Source: Clostridiaceae bacterium
GTDB lineage: Bacteria; Bacillota; Clostridia; Saccharofermentanales; UBA5734
Assembly: GCA_012727965.1 (NCBI GenBank)
Contig: JAAYFZ010000374.1
Span: 1 to 7,873 of the forward strand
DNA length: 7,873 bases
Direction of reading: 5' to 3'
Below the pieces are notes generated by a model that was not told where the DNA came from, did no database searches, and saw only the letters and a program-made list of their open reading frames with translations. The translations under genes and the position numbers were made by a program. The stretch's first letter is position 1. Each line of letters starts with the position of its first letter. Shown one piece after another: positions 1 through 6,182 of this stretch.

Positions 1-549
1 AGCTTCCAGAGCTGTTTCATCACCCCATAGATTCCAGGCCGCGATCAACTTGCCGAATTGTGTACCATAGTCGCCGAGATGATTCATACGGATTACTTCA
101 TAACCGAGATGCTTATATATACGGGACAGCGAATTACCCAGGATGGTCGTGAAGGCATGTCCAACATGAAATGGTTTGGCTATATTAGGCGAGGAGAATT
201 CGACAATAACAGTTTTCCCATTTCCCTGATCTGAACTGCCAAGACTACTGCCGGCAGCTAGAGCGTTTTTGACCTGACCTGCGATATAGGCAGAACGACG
301 TACGAAGAAATTGAGATAACCTCCTGCAGTTTCAGTTCTTTCGATAAAATCTGCAGTCGCAAGCACATCCGCCAGTTCAGCCGCAATCATCGGCGGCGCT
401 TTGCGCATTGTTTTTGCGAGTCTGAAGCAAGGGAAAGCAAAATCTCCCATATGACTCTGCGGCGGTATTTCCAGCCATACATCTATCTGATCTTCTGCCA
501 GTCCTGTTCTTGCGGCCAGTGCTTTTACAATTTCCTGTCTGAAATCCAT
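1..549 (-). CDS. argS: Arginyl-tRNA synthetase, N-terminal part (cut by window edge)
   Basis: Class Ia aminoacyl-tRNA synthetase that charges tRNA-Arg with arginine in the cytoplasm using ATP. 183 codons are visible; the family is usually about 550-590 residues, so the rest of the Rossmann domain, the KMSKS-like loop and the anticodon-binding domain lie beyond the left edge. Residues 1 to about 90 form the ArgS-specific N-terminal tRNA D-loop recognition domain, with the typical MGDFAFPCFRLAK stretch at 34-46. The catalytic domain follows with VEFSSPNIAKPFHVGH at 116-131; HVGH at 128-131 is the HIGH nucleotide-binding motif. NHLGDYGTQFGKL at 156-168 is also family-typical. The start at 549 has an AGGGGG ribosome binding site at 556-561, 6 nt upstream. 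An in-frame ATG at 553-555 abuts that site and is less likely. It is divergent from the zinc-ribbon gene. The sequence is a very strong family match. Confidence 0.96.
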   Translation of the reverse strand, partial: MDFRQEIVKALAARTGLAEDQIDVWLEIPPQSHMGDFAFPCFRLAKTMRKAPPMIAAELADVLATADFIERTETAGGYLNFFVRRSAYIAGQVKNALAAGSSLGSSDQGNGKTVIVEFSSPNIAKPFHVGHAFTTILGNSLSRIYKHLGYEVIRMNHLGDYGTQFGKLIAAWNLWGDETALEA

Positions 550-555
550 GGTCAT

Positions 556-561
556 CCCCCT
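556..561 (-). promoter_or_regulatory. Ribosome binding site of argS that decides the start
   Basis: AGGGGG read on the minus strand, 6 nt before the ATG at 549. Two in-frame ATGs occur (553-555 and 547-549, separated by one ACC codon). The first touches the Shine-Dalgarno sequence directly, so only the second has workable spacing. Confidence 0.7.
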
Positions 562-659
562 AAAATCTATGACATTTTTACATCTCGTTATTATCTCACA
601 GCAGGCGCTTCCAGACCAGTACAAAACAGCATCTTCTCTACTTTTACCATTGTTTTTCC

Positions 660-688
660 TATACATTCGCCGTGAATTGTATTAGAAT
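660..688 (+). promoter_or_regulatory. Candidate sigma-A promoter of the zinc-ribbon gene
   Basis: TATACA at 660-665 (4 of 6 to TTGACA) and TAGAAT at 683-688 (5 of 6 to TATAAT) are separated by exactly 17 nt. Transcription would start near 695, giving a leader of about 35 nt before the ATG at 729. The remainder of the 179-bp region between argS and this gene holds no clear argS promoter and no T-box-like leader that I can recognise. The call rests on hexamer matching only, in AT-rich DNA. Confidence 0.4.
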
Positions 689-728
689 CTGATATTAAGA
701 CGTTTTTTCGCCAATAGGAGGTAGAGAA

Positions 729-1028
729 ATGAAATGTAATAAGTGTGGAACAGACAATCCTCAAGGTAAAAATGTCTGCACAAAATGTGGCAATTTCCTC
801 TATTCACATACGCCGAATAATAGGCAGCCAATGACACCTGAGCTTAAGAAGCAGAGACGCAAGAACCTGGCAAAAGCCGGCACCCGCAGCTGCTTATATG
901 GTATACTCGTGATGCTGGTCATGACAATTATTATCGGCATTATTTCCTGGCTAATGGTTAGATTCCTGTTTACTGATGACATGTTTAATACTGTCAACGA
1001 CGCGATGACGACAGCTGCCGGCGGTTAG
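729..1028 (+). CDS. Small zinc-ribbon membrane protein, function unknown
   Basis: A 99-residue protein. An N-terminal zinc ribbon has two CxxC knuckles (C3/C6 and C17/C20: CNKCG then CTKCG), the arrangement of zinc_ribbon-type domains that precede membrane segments in many Firmicute proteins. Residues about 25-54 are a polar, basic linker (KKQRRK at 40-45). One strongly hydrophobic segment spans about 57-81, followed by a short tail of about 18 residues. The positive-inside rule puts the zinc ribbon in the cytoplasm and the tail outside. The start is supported by an AGGAGGT ribosome binding site at 716-722, 6 nt before the ATG. It stands alone between argS (divergent) and ppk1 (convergent), so context gives no role. 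I do not recognise a named family; a membrane-tethered adaptor or sensor is speculation. The coding assignment itself is good, because codons, RBS and domain agree. Confidence 0.85.
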   Translation: MKCNKCGTDNPQGKNVCTKCGNFLYSHTPNNRQPMTPELKKQRRKNLAKAGTRSCLYGILVMLVMTIIIGIISWLMVRFLFTDDMFNTVNDAMTTAAGG

Positions 1029-1048
1029 TTTTACGCTTAATTACTGGA

Positions 1049-1093
1049 GACTCTTTTTGAGTCACAAATAATATCCGATTATCTCAAATAATC
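1049..1093. terminator. Weak hairpins at the convergent zinc-ribbon / ppk1 junction
   Basis: The 63-bp gap between two converging genes holds two short inverted repeats: GACTC-TTTTT-GAGTC at 1049-1063 (5-bp stem) and GATTAT-CTCAA-ATAATC at 1077-1093 (6-bp AT-rich stem, touching the ppk1 stop codon). Neither is followed by a convincing T-tract on either strand. They may contribute to bidirectional termination, but this is only suggestive. Confidence 0.22.
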
Positions 1094-3329
1094 AAATCTC
1101 ATCTGGAACATACCAGTCAGACTCAACAGGAATGAAGCGCCTTTCCGGCAGCTTGTCCTCAGACTGACTGGCAGCTAAAACAGCTGCTTCACATAATGCG
1201 ATCTGACAATCCAGCTGAACCTTGCCACGTCTATCAACTCGTTGATAACTGCCATCAGGCTGCATAATTCTGCTTCTGTCAGTGTCTGCCAATTGAATTT
1301 TTAATACATTCATTATTCGCGAACGAACAAATCCATCTTCGATCGGGAACATGATCTCTACCCTGCGGTCAAGATTGCGCGGCATCCAGTCGGCACTTGC
1401 CAGAAACAGGTCATCCTGTCCATCATTGTGATAGTAAAATATTCTGCTATGTTCAAGAAACCTGCCTATAATACTTCGAACCCGGATATTATCTGATAGT
1501 CCCGGTACGCCGGGTCTCAGACAACAGATTCCTCTTACGATCAGGTCTATCTCTACTCCAGCCTGAGAGGCTTCGTAAAGAGCTCCAATGATCTCCTCAT
1601 CAACAAGCGAATTGATCTTGACGATAATTCTAGCAGGTTTGCCGTCTTGAGCATGCCTGGTCTCCTGTCTGATTCGGCGCAGAGTATCCGGCCGCAGCCA
1701 ATATGGTGCCGCAATCAGCTTGCGCCACGACAGCGGTTCTGAATAGCCTGAGAGCATATTGAAAAAAGCACTGGCATCATGACCAATATTCTCGGCACAG
1801 GTCAACAAACCGAAGTCTGTGTAGATGCCTGCTGTAATATCGTTGTAGTTGCCTGTACCTAAATGAACATATCTTCTGATACCGTCCTCATCCCGCCTAA
1901 CAATCAAGGTTATTTTGCTATGAGTCTTGAGGCCGACCAGGCCATAAATAACATGACAGCCTGCCTGTTCGAGCTTACGGGCCCAGTTGATGTTGTTCTC
2001 TTCATCGAATCTCGCCTTAAGCTCAACCAGCACCATGACTTGTTTGCCCATTTCGGCAGCATCAGCCAAGGATGCGATGATTGGTGACTGGCCACTTACG
2101 CGATAAAGAGTTTGCTTGATTGCAAGAACATTTGGATCCTGAGCTGCTGTCCTAATCAGCTCAACAACTGGATCAAATTGTTCATAGGGATGATGCAGCA
2201 GCACGTCTCTGCTGCGGATGGCGGCAAATAGATCTTCACCTAGCATTGGACTTGGCTGAGCTTTGTAAGGCTGATAATGTAAATCATCCCTGTCAGAAGG
2301 CGCTTTGAGCTTAAACAACATTGTCAGATCAAGCGGTCCATTTATCTCATACAGATCATCTTTTTCAATAGGCAATAGTCTGATCAGAAGTTCCTGCATG
2401 ATTGGATCGAAGTCATCTTCAGCCTCTAGCCTGATGACCTGTCCCCATTGTCTCATTTTGAGCTGCTTTTCAATTGCCTTGAGTAGATCAGCAGCTTCTT
2501 CTTCTTCTAGATCCAAATCAGCATTACGCATGATTCTGAAGCAGCCAACAGAAATGACCTTGACTCCGCCGAATAACTCCGCAAGATTCATTCTGACAAC
2601 ATCCTCAAGTAAGATATAACTTGTTCTGTCGGACTCCTCTGGCAGAAGCAGCAGCCTCGGTATAACTGATGGAATCTGAATGATGGCGAAGTCCGGCTGA
2701 ACCACATCATCAGGGTCTATTTCGAAATCTGTGTCAACAGCCAGAAGCTCTGGCTTCTCAACTCTGACACAGAGATTAAGCGACTTATTGCCTATCAACG
2801 GAAATGGTCGGCCGGCATCTACAGCCAGAGGTGTCAGGATCGGATAGACTGTTGAGTTGAAATACTCATTTGCAAATCTGATCTGCTGATTACTAAGTTC
2901 TTTTGGTTTGAGAATTCTGATATCTTCTTTTTCAAGAGCAGGGATCAGCGCTCTGTTAAAGGTCGAATACTGTTTCTGAACCATTTTATGCGTCTTGGCT
3001 GAAATCGCGATCAGCTGATCAGAAGGAGTTAACCCGGCAGGGTCAGGCTCAGAATAACCGGCATTGACCAGATCCTTCAACGAAGCGACTCTAATCATGA
3101 AAAATTCATCGAGATTTGAGCTTGTAATAGCAAGAAACTTAAGCCTCTCCATCAGAGGATTGCTTTTGTCTCTAGCCTCCTCGAGTACGCGTTCATTAAA
3201 CTCAAGCCAGCTGAGCTCGCGGTTAATATATTTTGCGTTCATATCAACAGGCGGCTTCATGGTTGAAGTTGTTATGTTTACATCTTTTTGCTGATTCTTA
3301 TTTTTCTGAGGCTTCTGCTGCCTTTTCAT
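1092..3329 (-). CDS. ppk1: Polyphosphate kinase 1
   Basis: PPK1 reversibly transfers the gamma-phosphate of ATP onto inorganic polyphosphate through a phosphohistidine intermediate; in other bacteria it is membrane-associated. At 745 residues it is slightly longer than the usual ~690, because of a Lys/Gln-rich N-terminal extension of about 30 residues. Domains in order: N domain with YINRELSWLEFNERVL at 34-49 and SSNLDEFFMIRV at 70-81; head domain about 150-350; and two PLD-like catalytic domains. H470 in LKTHSK matches the autophosphorylated His (H435 in E. coli), and H627 in FLEHSR matches the second essential His (H592). KQTLYR at 405-410, HLGTGNYND at 489-497 and SADWMPRNLDRRVE at 645-658 are also typical. 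The start overlaps the ppx stop (ATGA, 3326-3329) and has AGGAGG at 3341-3346, 11 nt upstream. In-frame Met24 and Met30 lack ribosome binding sites. It is the last gene of the pfkA-ppx-ppk1 block and appears intact. Confidence 0.97.
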   Translation of the reverse strand: MKRQQKPQKNKNQQKDVNITTSTMKPPVDMNAKYINRELSWLEFNERVLEEARDKSNPLMERLKFLAITSSNLDEFFMIRVASLKDLVNAGYSEPDPAGLTPSDQLIAISAKTHKMVQKQYSTFNRALIPALEKEDIRILKPKELSNQQIRFANEYFNSTVYPILTPLAVDAGRPFPLIGNKSLNLCVRVEKPELLAVDTDFEIDPDDVVQPDFAIIQIPSVIPRLLLLPEESDRTSYILLEDVVRMNLAELFGGVKVISVGCFRIMRNADLDLEEEEAADLLKAIEKQLKMRQWGQVIRLEAEDDFDPIMQELLIRLLPIEKDDLYEINGPLDLTMLFKLKAPSDRDDLHYQPYKAQPSPMLGEDLFAAIRSRDVLLHHPYEQFDPVVELIRTAAQDPNVLAIKQTLYRVSGQSPIIASLADAAEMGKQVMVLVELKARFDEENNINWARKLEQAGCHVIYGLVGLKTHSKITLIVRRDEDGIRRYVHLGTGNYNDITAGIYTDFGLLTCAENIGHDASAFFNMLSGYSEPLSWRKLIAAPYWLRPDTLRRIRQETRHAQDGKPARIIVKINSLVDEEIIGALYEASQAGVEIDLIVRGICCLRPGVPGLSDNIRVRSIIGRFLEHSRIFYYHNDGQDDLFLASADWMPRNLDRRVEIMFPIEDGFVRSRIMNVLKIQLADTDRSRIMQPDGSYQRVDRRGKVQLDCQIALCEAAVLAASQSEDKLPERRFIPVESDWYVPDEI

Positions 3330-3346
3330 ACTTTTCGACGCCTCCT
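3326..3346 (-). promoter_or_regulatory. Translational coupling site ppx-ppk1 (ATGA overlap plus internal SD)
   Basis: The ppx stop TGA (3326-3328) overlaps the ppk1 ATG (3327-3329), and the ppk1 Shine-Dalgarno AGGAGG (3341-3346) lies inside the last codons of ppx, where it encodes Arg-Arg. Such ATGA junctions commonly allow ribosomes finishing the first gene to re-initiate on the second. This would tie the amount of polyphosphate kinase to translation of the phosphatase. Confidence 0.75.
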
Positions 3347-4873
3347 AAGTTTAATTCTGGGGACAAGACCATATACCTGAATGAACATATCACTATTTTT
3401 TTCCATATTCCAACGTTCAAGGGTTATTTCTCTGCCTGCATCTAGAGTTATTATCAGCTCCTTATCATCGATCTCAACTTCAAGACCGTCCAGCTTATGC
3501 AAATGTCCTGTATCAAGAGCATTTGCCAGTCGAAAAAGAGCGATAAGCTTGAAGGCTGCAAGCCTCGCTTGCGGCTCAAGTTCAGATAGAGCGGCATCCT
3601 CCAGATCAACTGGTCCACTATGATATCGCGCTATAAGTGCAATGATCGTCTGCTCAACCCGGCTTATGCCTATGATCTCTGATGCCATAATTACATGGTA
3701 CGACTTGTAAGTATGTCTCGACATACTGATATACTTGCCTATATCGTGAAGAATCGCCGCAGCCTGTATCAGAGTCTGGTAACGTGAACTTAGTCTGTGC
3801 AATCTCGTAGTTTGTCGGAACAAATCAAGAGCAAGCTTTTCAACGGTCTGACCATGCCCGCGATCTGTTTTGAATCTCTTCGCAAGATGGCGACAAGCAG
3901 AAATTGTATCATTTTCCGGATCATGTTTAAGCTTATATCGTCCTCCGAGATAAGCTTGCTCCAATAGCAGTCCTTCGGTCATTCCAGTAACAGGCATGTG
4001 CAGCTTATCTACACCTGTAAAATTCATAAACTTCTTGATGATCATTGCGGCTGGTAGAAGCAGCGGTGCATGATCTGCTGCGATACCACGCTCCATAGCT
4101 AACTCATCACTTTTTGTCAGCATCAATATGTCATAGAGTTTGTCAAAATCATTGCGTCCCAAAATTTGATATGCTCCGCTATCTTTGCCAGCCATTCTAT
4201 TCAGATAATGATTCTCACCACCGAGAACTATCAGGTTTTTATAGGTTGTGCCCTTGGGTTCAAGCATACGATAGTTCTCAAGATCACCAGAAACATATTC
4301 AGCCATCAGTCCGCCGAAATCTACAGCCTGTCGTTCCAGGTCTGCCAGAATTTCTCTGATTCTCAGTGATCCCAGCAGCATATTTTGCGTAAAAATAAAT
4401 TCACCCTTATCATAAACTGACGCCTGTACACTGCCAGCACCGATATCAAGTATCAACGTACCATGCTTGATCATTTGGTCGAAGTCCGGAATCATTTCAG
4501 CGGCTGCCAGCATATGATAATAGCGCTCTTCACTGTTGCTTAAGACCTTTATTTCCAATCCACAGGCTCTGTCGATCTGATCGATTGCGAATAGTTGATT
4601 GGAGGCCTCTCGAAACGCACTGGTAGCAACAGTCTTACAGTCATTGATTCTATATTCATGAAGCTTATCAGCCAGGCCTGACATAACATCACTACAAGCA
4701 TAGATCAAACTCTGACTTATCCGGCCAGTATTATAGGTATCAGTTCCAATAGCAAGCGTTCGGCGCACAGTTTCGATCACTCTGGGCGCTTCATTTCGTT
4801 CAAGCTCAACTATTTTCATATTGATTTCATGCGATCCGACATCGATGGCGGCCGCAAGCTTCTTCCTGCTCAT
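3326..4873 (-). CDS. ppx: Ppx/GppA-family phosphatase with C-terminal HD domain
   Basis: A 515-residue actin-fold (ASKHA) phosphatase of the exopolyphosphatase / pppGpp phosphohydrolase family, removing terminal phosphates from polyphosphate or pppGpp. Residues 1 to about 305 are the two-lobed Ppx/GppA domain: first phosphate loop AAIDVGSHE at 8-16, SNSEERYY at 112-119 with E115/E116 at the catalytic-Glu position (E121 in E. coli PPX), second loop LDIGAGSVQ at 142-150, VLGGE at 216-220 and VTGMTEGLLL at 295-304. Residues about 320-500 form an HD domain with candidate metal ligands H340, H376-D377 (HDIGK) and D454. The second loop has Q150 where many family members have Glu. The tail KLRRRRKV encodes the ppk1 Shine-Dalgarno sequence. 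The start is supported by GAGAGG at 4879-4884, 5 nt upstream. It lies 26 bp after pfkA and overlaps ppk1 by 4 bp, which favours polyphosphate as substrate, but pppGpp is not excluded. Confidence 0.92.
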   Translation of the reverse strand: MSRKKLAAAIDVGSHEINMKIVELERNEAPRVIETVRRTLAIGTDTYNTGRISQSLIYACSDVMSGLADKLHEYRINDCKTVATSAFREASNQLFAIDQIDRACGLEIKVLSNSEERYYHMLAAAEMIPDFDQMIKHGTLILDIGAGSVQASVYDKGEFIFTQNMLLGSLRIREILADLERQAVDFGGLMAEYVSGDLENYRMLEPKGTTYKNLIVLGGENHYLNRMAGKDSGAYQILGRNDFDKLYDILMLTKSDELAMERGIAADHAPLLLPAAMIIKKFMNFTGVDKLHMPVTGMTEGLLLEQAYLGGRYKLKHDPENDTISACRHLAKRFKTDRGHGQTVEKLALDLFRQTTRLHRLSSRYQTLIQAAAILHDIGKYISMSRHTYKSYHVIMASEIIGISRVEQTIIALIARYHSGPVDLEDAALSELEPQARLAAFKLIALFRLANALDTGHLHKLDGLEVEIDDKELIITLDAGREITLERWNMEKNSDMFIQVYGLVPRIKLRRRRKV

Positions 4874-4899
4874 AAAAACCTCTCAATAAACTTAATCAG

Positions 4900-5991
4900 T
4901 TATTCATCACCAAAAACCGTGCCGATAGCCCTGGCGGAGTCTATCAACAGAGAATCCAATGGTACCTGCTTGATTTTTCCCGCCACTTCTTCAAGTGGTA
5001 TTGGTACGATCTGATGATTTTGCAGACCCATCATGACACCAAAATTTCCCAATGTAATTTGTTTGGCAGCAGCAGTTCCCAGTGAAGTAGCCAGAACTCT
5101 GTCATAAGGGCTTGGCTGTCCGCCACGTTGAAAATGACCTGGAACAGTTACTCTTATCTCCTGCCCTGTTTTTTTCTCGAGCTCCTGCGCCAGCTGATAA
5201 CCAACAGATGGAGCGGTACTATCTGATCTGAATTTTTTGAATTCCTTTTTGCTCATTGCTGCTTCATCTGTAGACAAAGCACCTTCTGCAATTGCGATGA
5301 TGGAGAACTTTTTCTTCTGAGACTGACGTTTTTTCAGTCCTTCGATCAAGGCATCAATTGAATAGGGAATTTCCGGTATCAAAATAATATCAGCACCACC
5401 GGCAATACCTGCATGCAATGTCAGCCAGCCAGCCTTATGCCCCATCAGCTCAATGATGAAAACACGACCATGCGAAGTAGCTGTTGTATGAATACTATCT
5501 ATGACCTGAGTCGCTATATTGACTGCACTCTGGAAACCAAAGGTCATCTCAGTACCCCATAAATCATTATCAATAGTTTTCGGTAAGGTAATAACTTTGA
5601 GGCCACGCTTATGAAGTGAATAGGCTGATTTATGTGTGCCATTTCCTCCAAGAATAATAAGTCCGTCAAGTTTTAGCTTCTCATAGGTTTTTACCATTGC
5701 GTCAAGTCTTGTCGGACTCTTGGGATCATCTGGATCGACCGGGTTGTCAATCTCCTTAAATGGCTGCCTGGATGTACCAAGGATCGTACCGCCCAGTGTT
5801 AAAATGCCTGAAAAATCCTGTGGCTTCATTTCTTTATAGTCATTCTGAATCAGACCGCGATAACCGTCGAGGAAACCATATATCTTAATGTCATCACATT
5901 CCTCGTATAAGGCTTTTGCCACGCCTCTAATTGCGGTATTGAGGCCCTGACAATCACCGCCGCTGGTAAGTATTCCGTATTTCTTAGTCAT
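4900..5991 (-). CDS. pfkA: 6-phosphofructokinase (phosphoryl donor uncertain)
   Basis: Phosphorylates fructose 6-phosphate to fructose 1,6-bisphosphate, the committing step of glycolysis, in the cytoplasm. 363 residues, longer than the ~320 of E. coli PfkA and close to the group III/mixed-substrate branch. Visible motifs: ILTSGGDCQGLN at 7-18, TSRQPF at 73-78, GGNGT at 115-119, LPKTIDND at 136-143 (catalytic base Asp in TIDND), MGHKAGW at 183-189, PEIP at 206-209, AEGA at 235-238 and GHFQRGGQP at 285-293. In E. coli numbering, position 104 is Gly (as in ATP enzymes; PPi enzymes have Asp) while position 124 is Lys (as in PPi enzymes and in some ATP enzymes of plants and trypanosomes). Position 103, normally a Mg-binding Asp, is Asn. 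ATP is the more likely donor. The start has AGCAGGT 6 nt upstream. First gene of the pfkA-ppx-ppk1 block. Enzyme family is certain; donor is not. Confidence 0.93.
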   Translation of the reverse strand: MTKKYGILTSGGDCQGLNTAIRGVAKALYEECDDIKIYGFLDGYRGLIQNDYKEMKPQDFSGILTLGGTILGTSRQPFKEIDNPVDPDDPKSPTRLDAMVKTYEKLKLDGLIILGGNGTHKSAYSLHKRGLKVITLPKTIDNDLWGTEMTFGFQSAVNIATQVIDSIHTTATSHGRVFIIELMGHKAGWLTLHAGIAGGADIILIPEIPYSIDALIEGLKKRQSQKKKFSIIAIAEGALSTDEAAMSKKEFKKFRSDSTAPSVGYQLAQELEKKTGQEIRVTVPGHFQRGGQPSPYDRVLATSLGTAAAKQITLGNFGVMMGLQNHQIVPIPLEEVAGKIKQVPLDSLLIDSARAIGTVFGDE

Positions 5992-6034
5992 AATTGTACC
6001 TGCTTTCTTGTAAAATCTTCAATCAGGTAATTCT

Positions 6035-6062
6035 ATAATACATCAAATCGTTGTCGAATTAA
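6035..6062 (-). promoter_or_regulatory. Candidate promoter of the pfkA-ppx-ppk1 operon
   Basis: Reading the minus strand, TTAATT (6057-6062) and TATTAT (6035-6040, 5 of 6 to TATAAT) are separated by 16 nt. The predicted transcript begins near 6028, leaving a leader of about 37 nt before the pfkA start at 5991. The -35 match is poor (3 of 6), so this is tentative. No operator palindrome or riboswitch fold is apparent. Confidence 0.3.
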
Positions 6063-6079
6063 CAGCAACAACTCCAGTA

Positions 6080-6109
6080 TTATGTTAAATAGGGATTAAG
6101 TAGTATAAT
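6080..6109 (+). promoter_or_regulatory. Candidate promoter of the NYN-domain gene
   Basis: A perfect TATAAT lies at 6104-6109 on the plus strand, with a weak -35 candidate TTATGT at 6080-6085 (18-nt spacer). Transcription would start around 6116, giving a leader of about 67 nt before the ATG at 6183. It is back-to-back with the candidate pfkA promoter, so the 191-bp gap from 5992 to 6182 appears to serve both directions. Confidence 0.4.
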
Positions 6110-6182
6110 GAACCAAACAGGGTGAATAAGACGTAACGCCCATGTTTTCAGATTCAGACCTGAAGAATAAGTGAGGTGCCAG

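Noticed and set aside
451..675. 74-residue plus-strand open frame across the argS start and its upstream region.
   Set aside because: It mostly overlaps the argS N-terminus in antisense, ends in an AT-rich intergenic region and shows no domain; treated as chance.
550..728. T-box or other tRNA-sensing leader upstream of argS.
   Set aside because: Considered because aminoacyl-tRNA synthetase genes of Firmicutes often have one. The 179-bp gap shows no recognisable T-box consensus and no terminator hairpin before argS, and it must also hold the promoter of the opposite gene.
2305..2619. Serine-rich open frame on the plus strand inside ppk1.
   Set aside because: It is antisense to well-conserved ppk1 sequence, has no ribosome binding site or recognisable domain, and its composition is what reverse-complemented ppk1 codons would give.
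6142..6174. Ten-codon open frame (MFSDSDLKNK) in the leader of the NYN gene, ending in the NYN ribosome binding site region.
   Set aside because: It has no Shine-Dalgarno sequence at a usable distance, and so short a frame is expected by chance. A leader peptide cannot be supported.
6171..6182. GTG at 6171 as the start of the NYN protein, adding four residues.
   Set aside because: The GTG overlaps the GAGG ribosome binding site that is well placed for the ATG at 6183, and it has no good site of its own.
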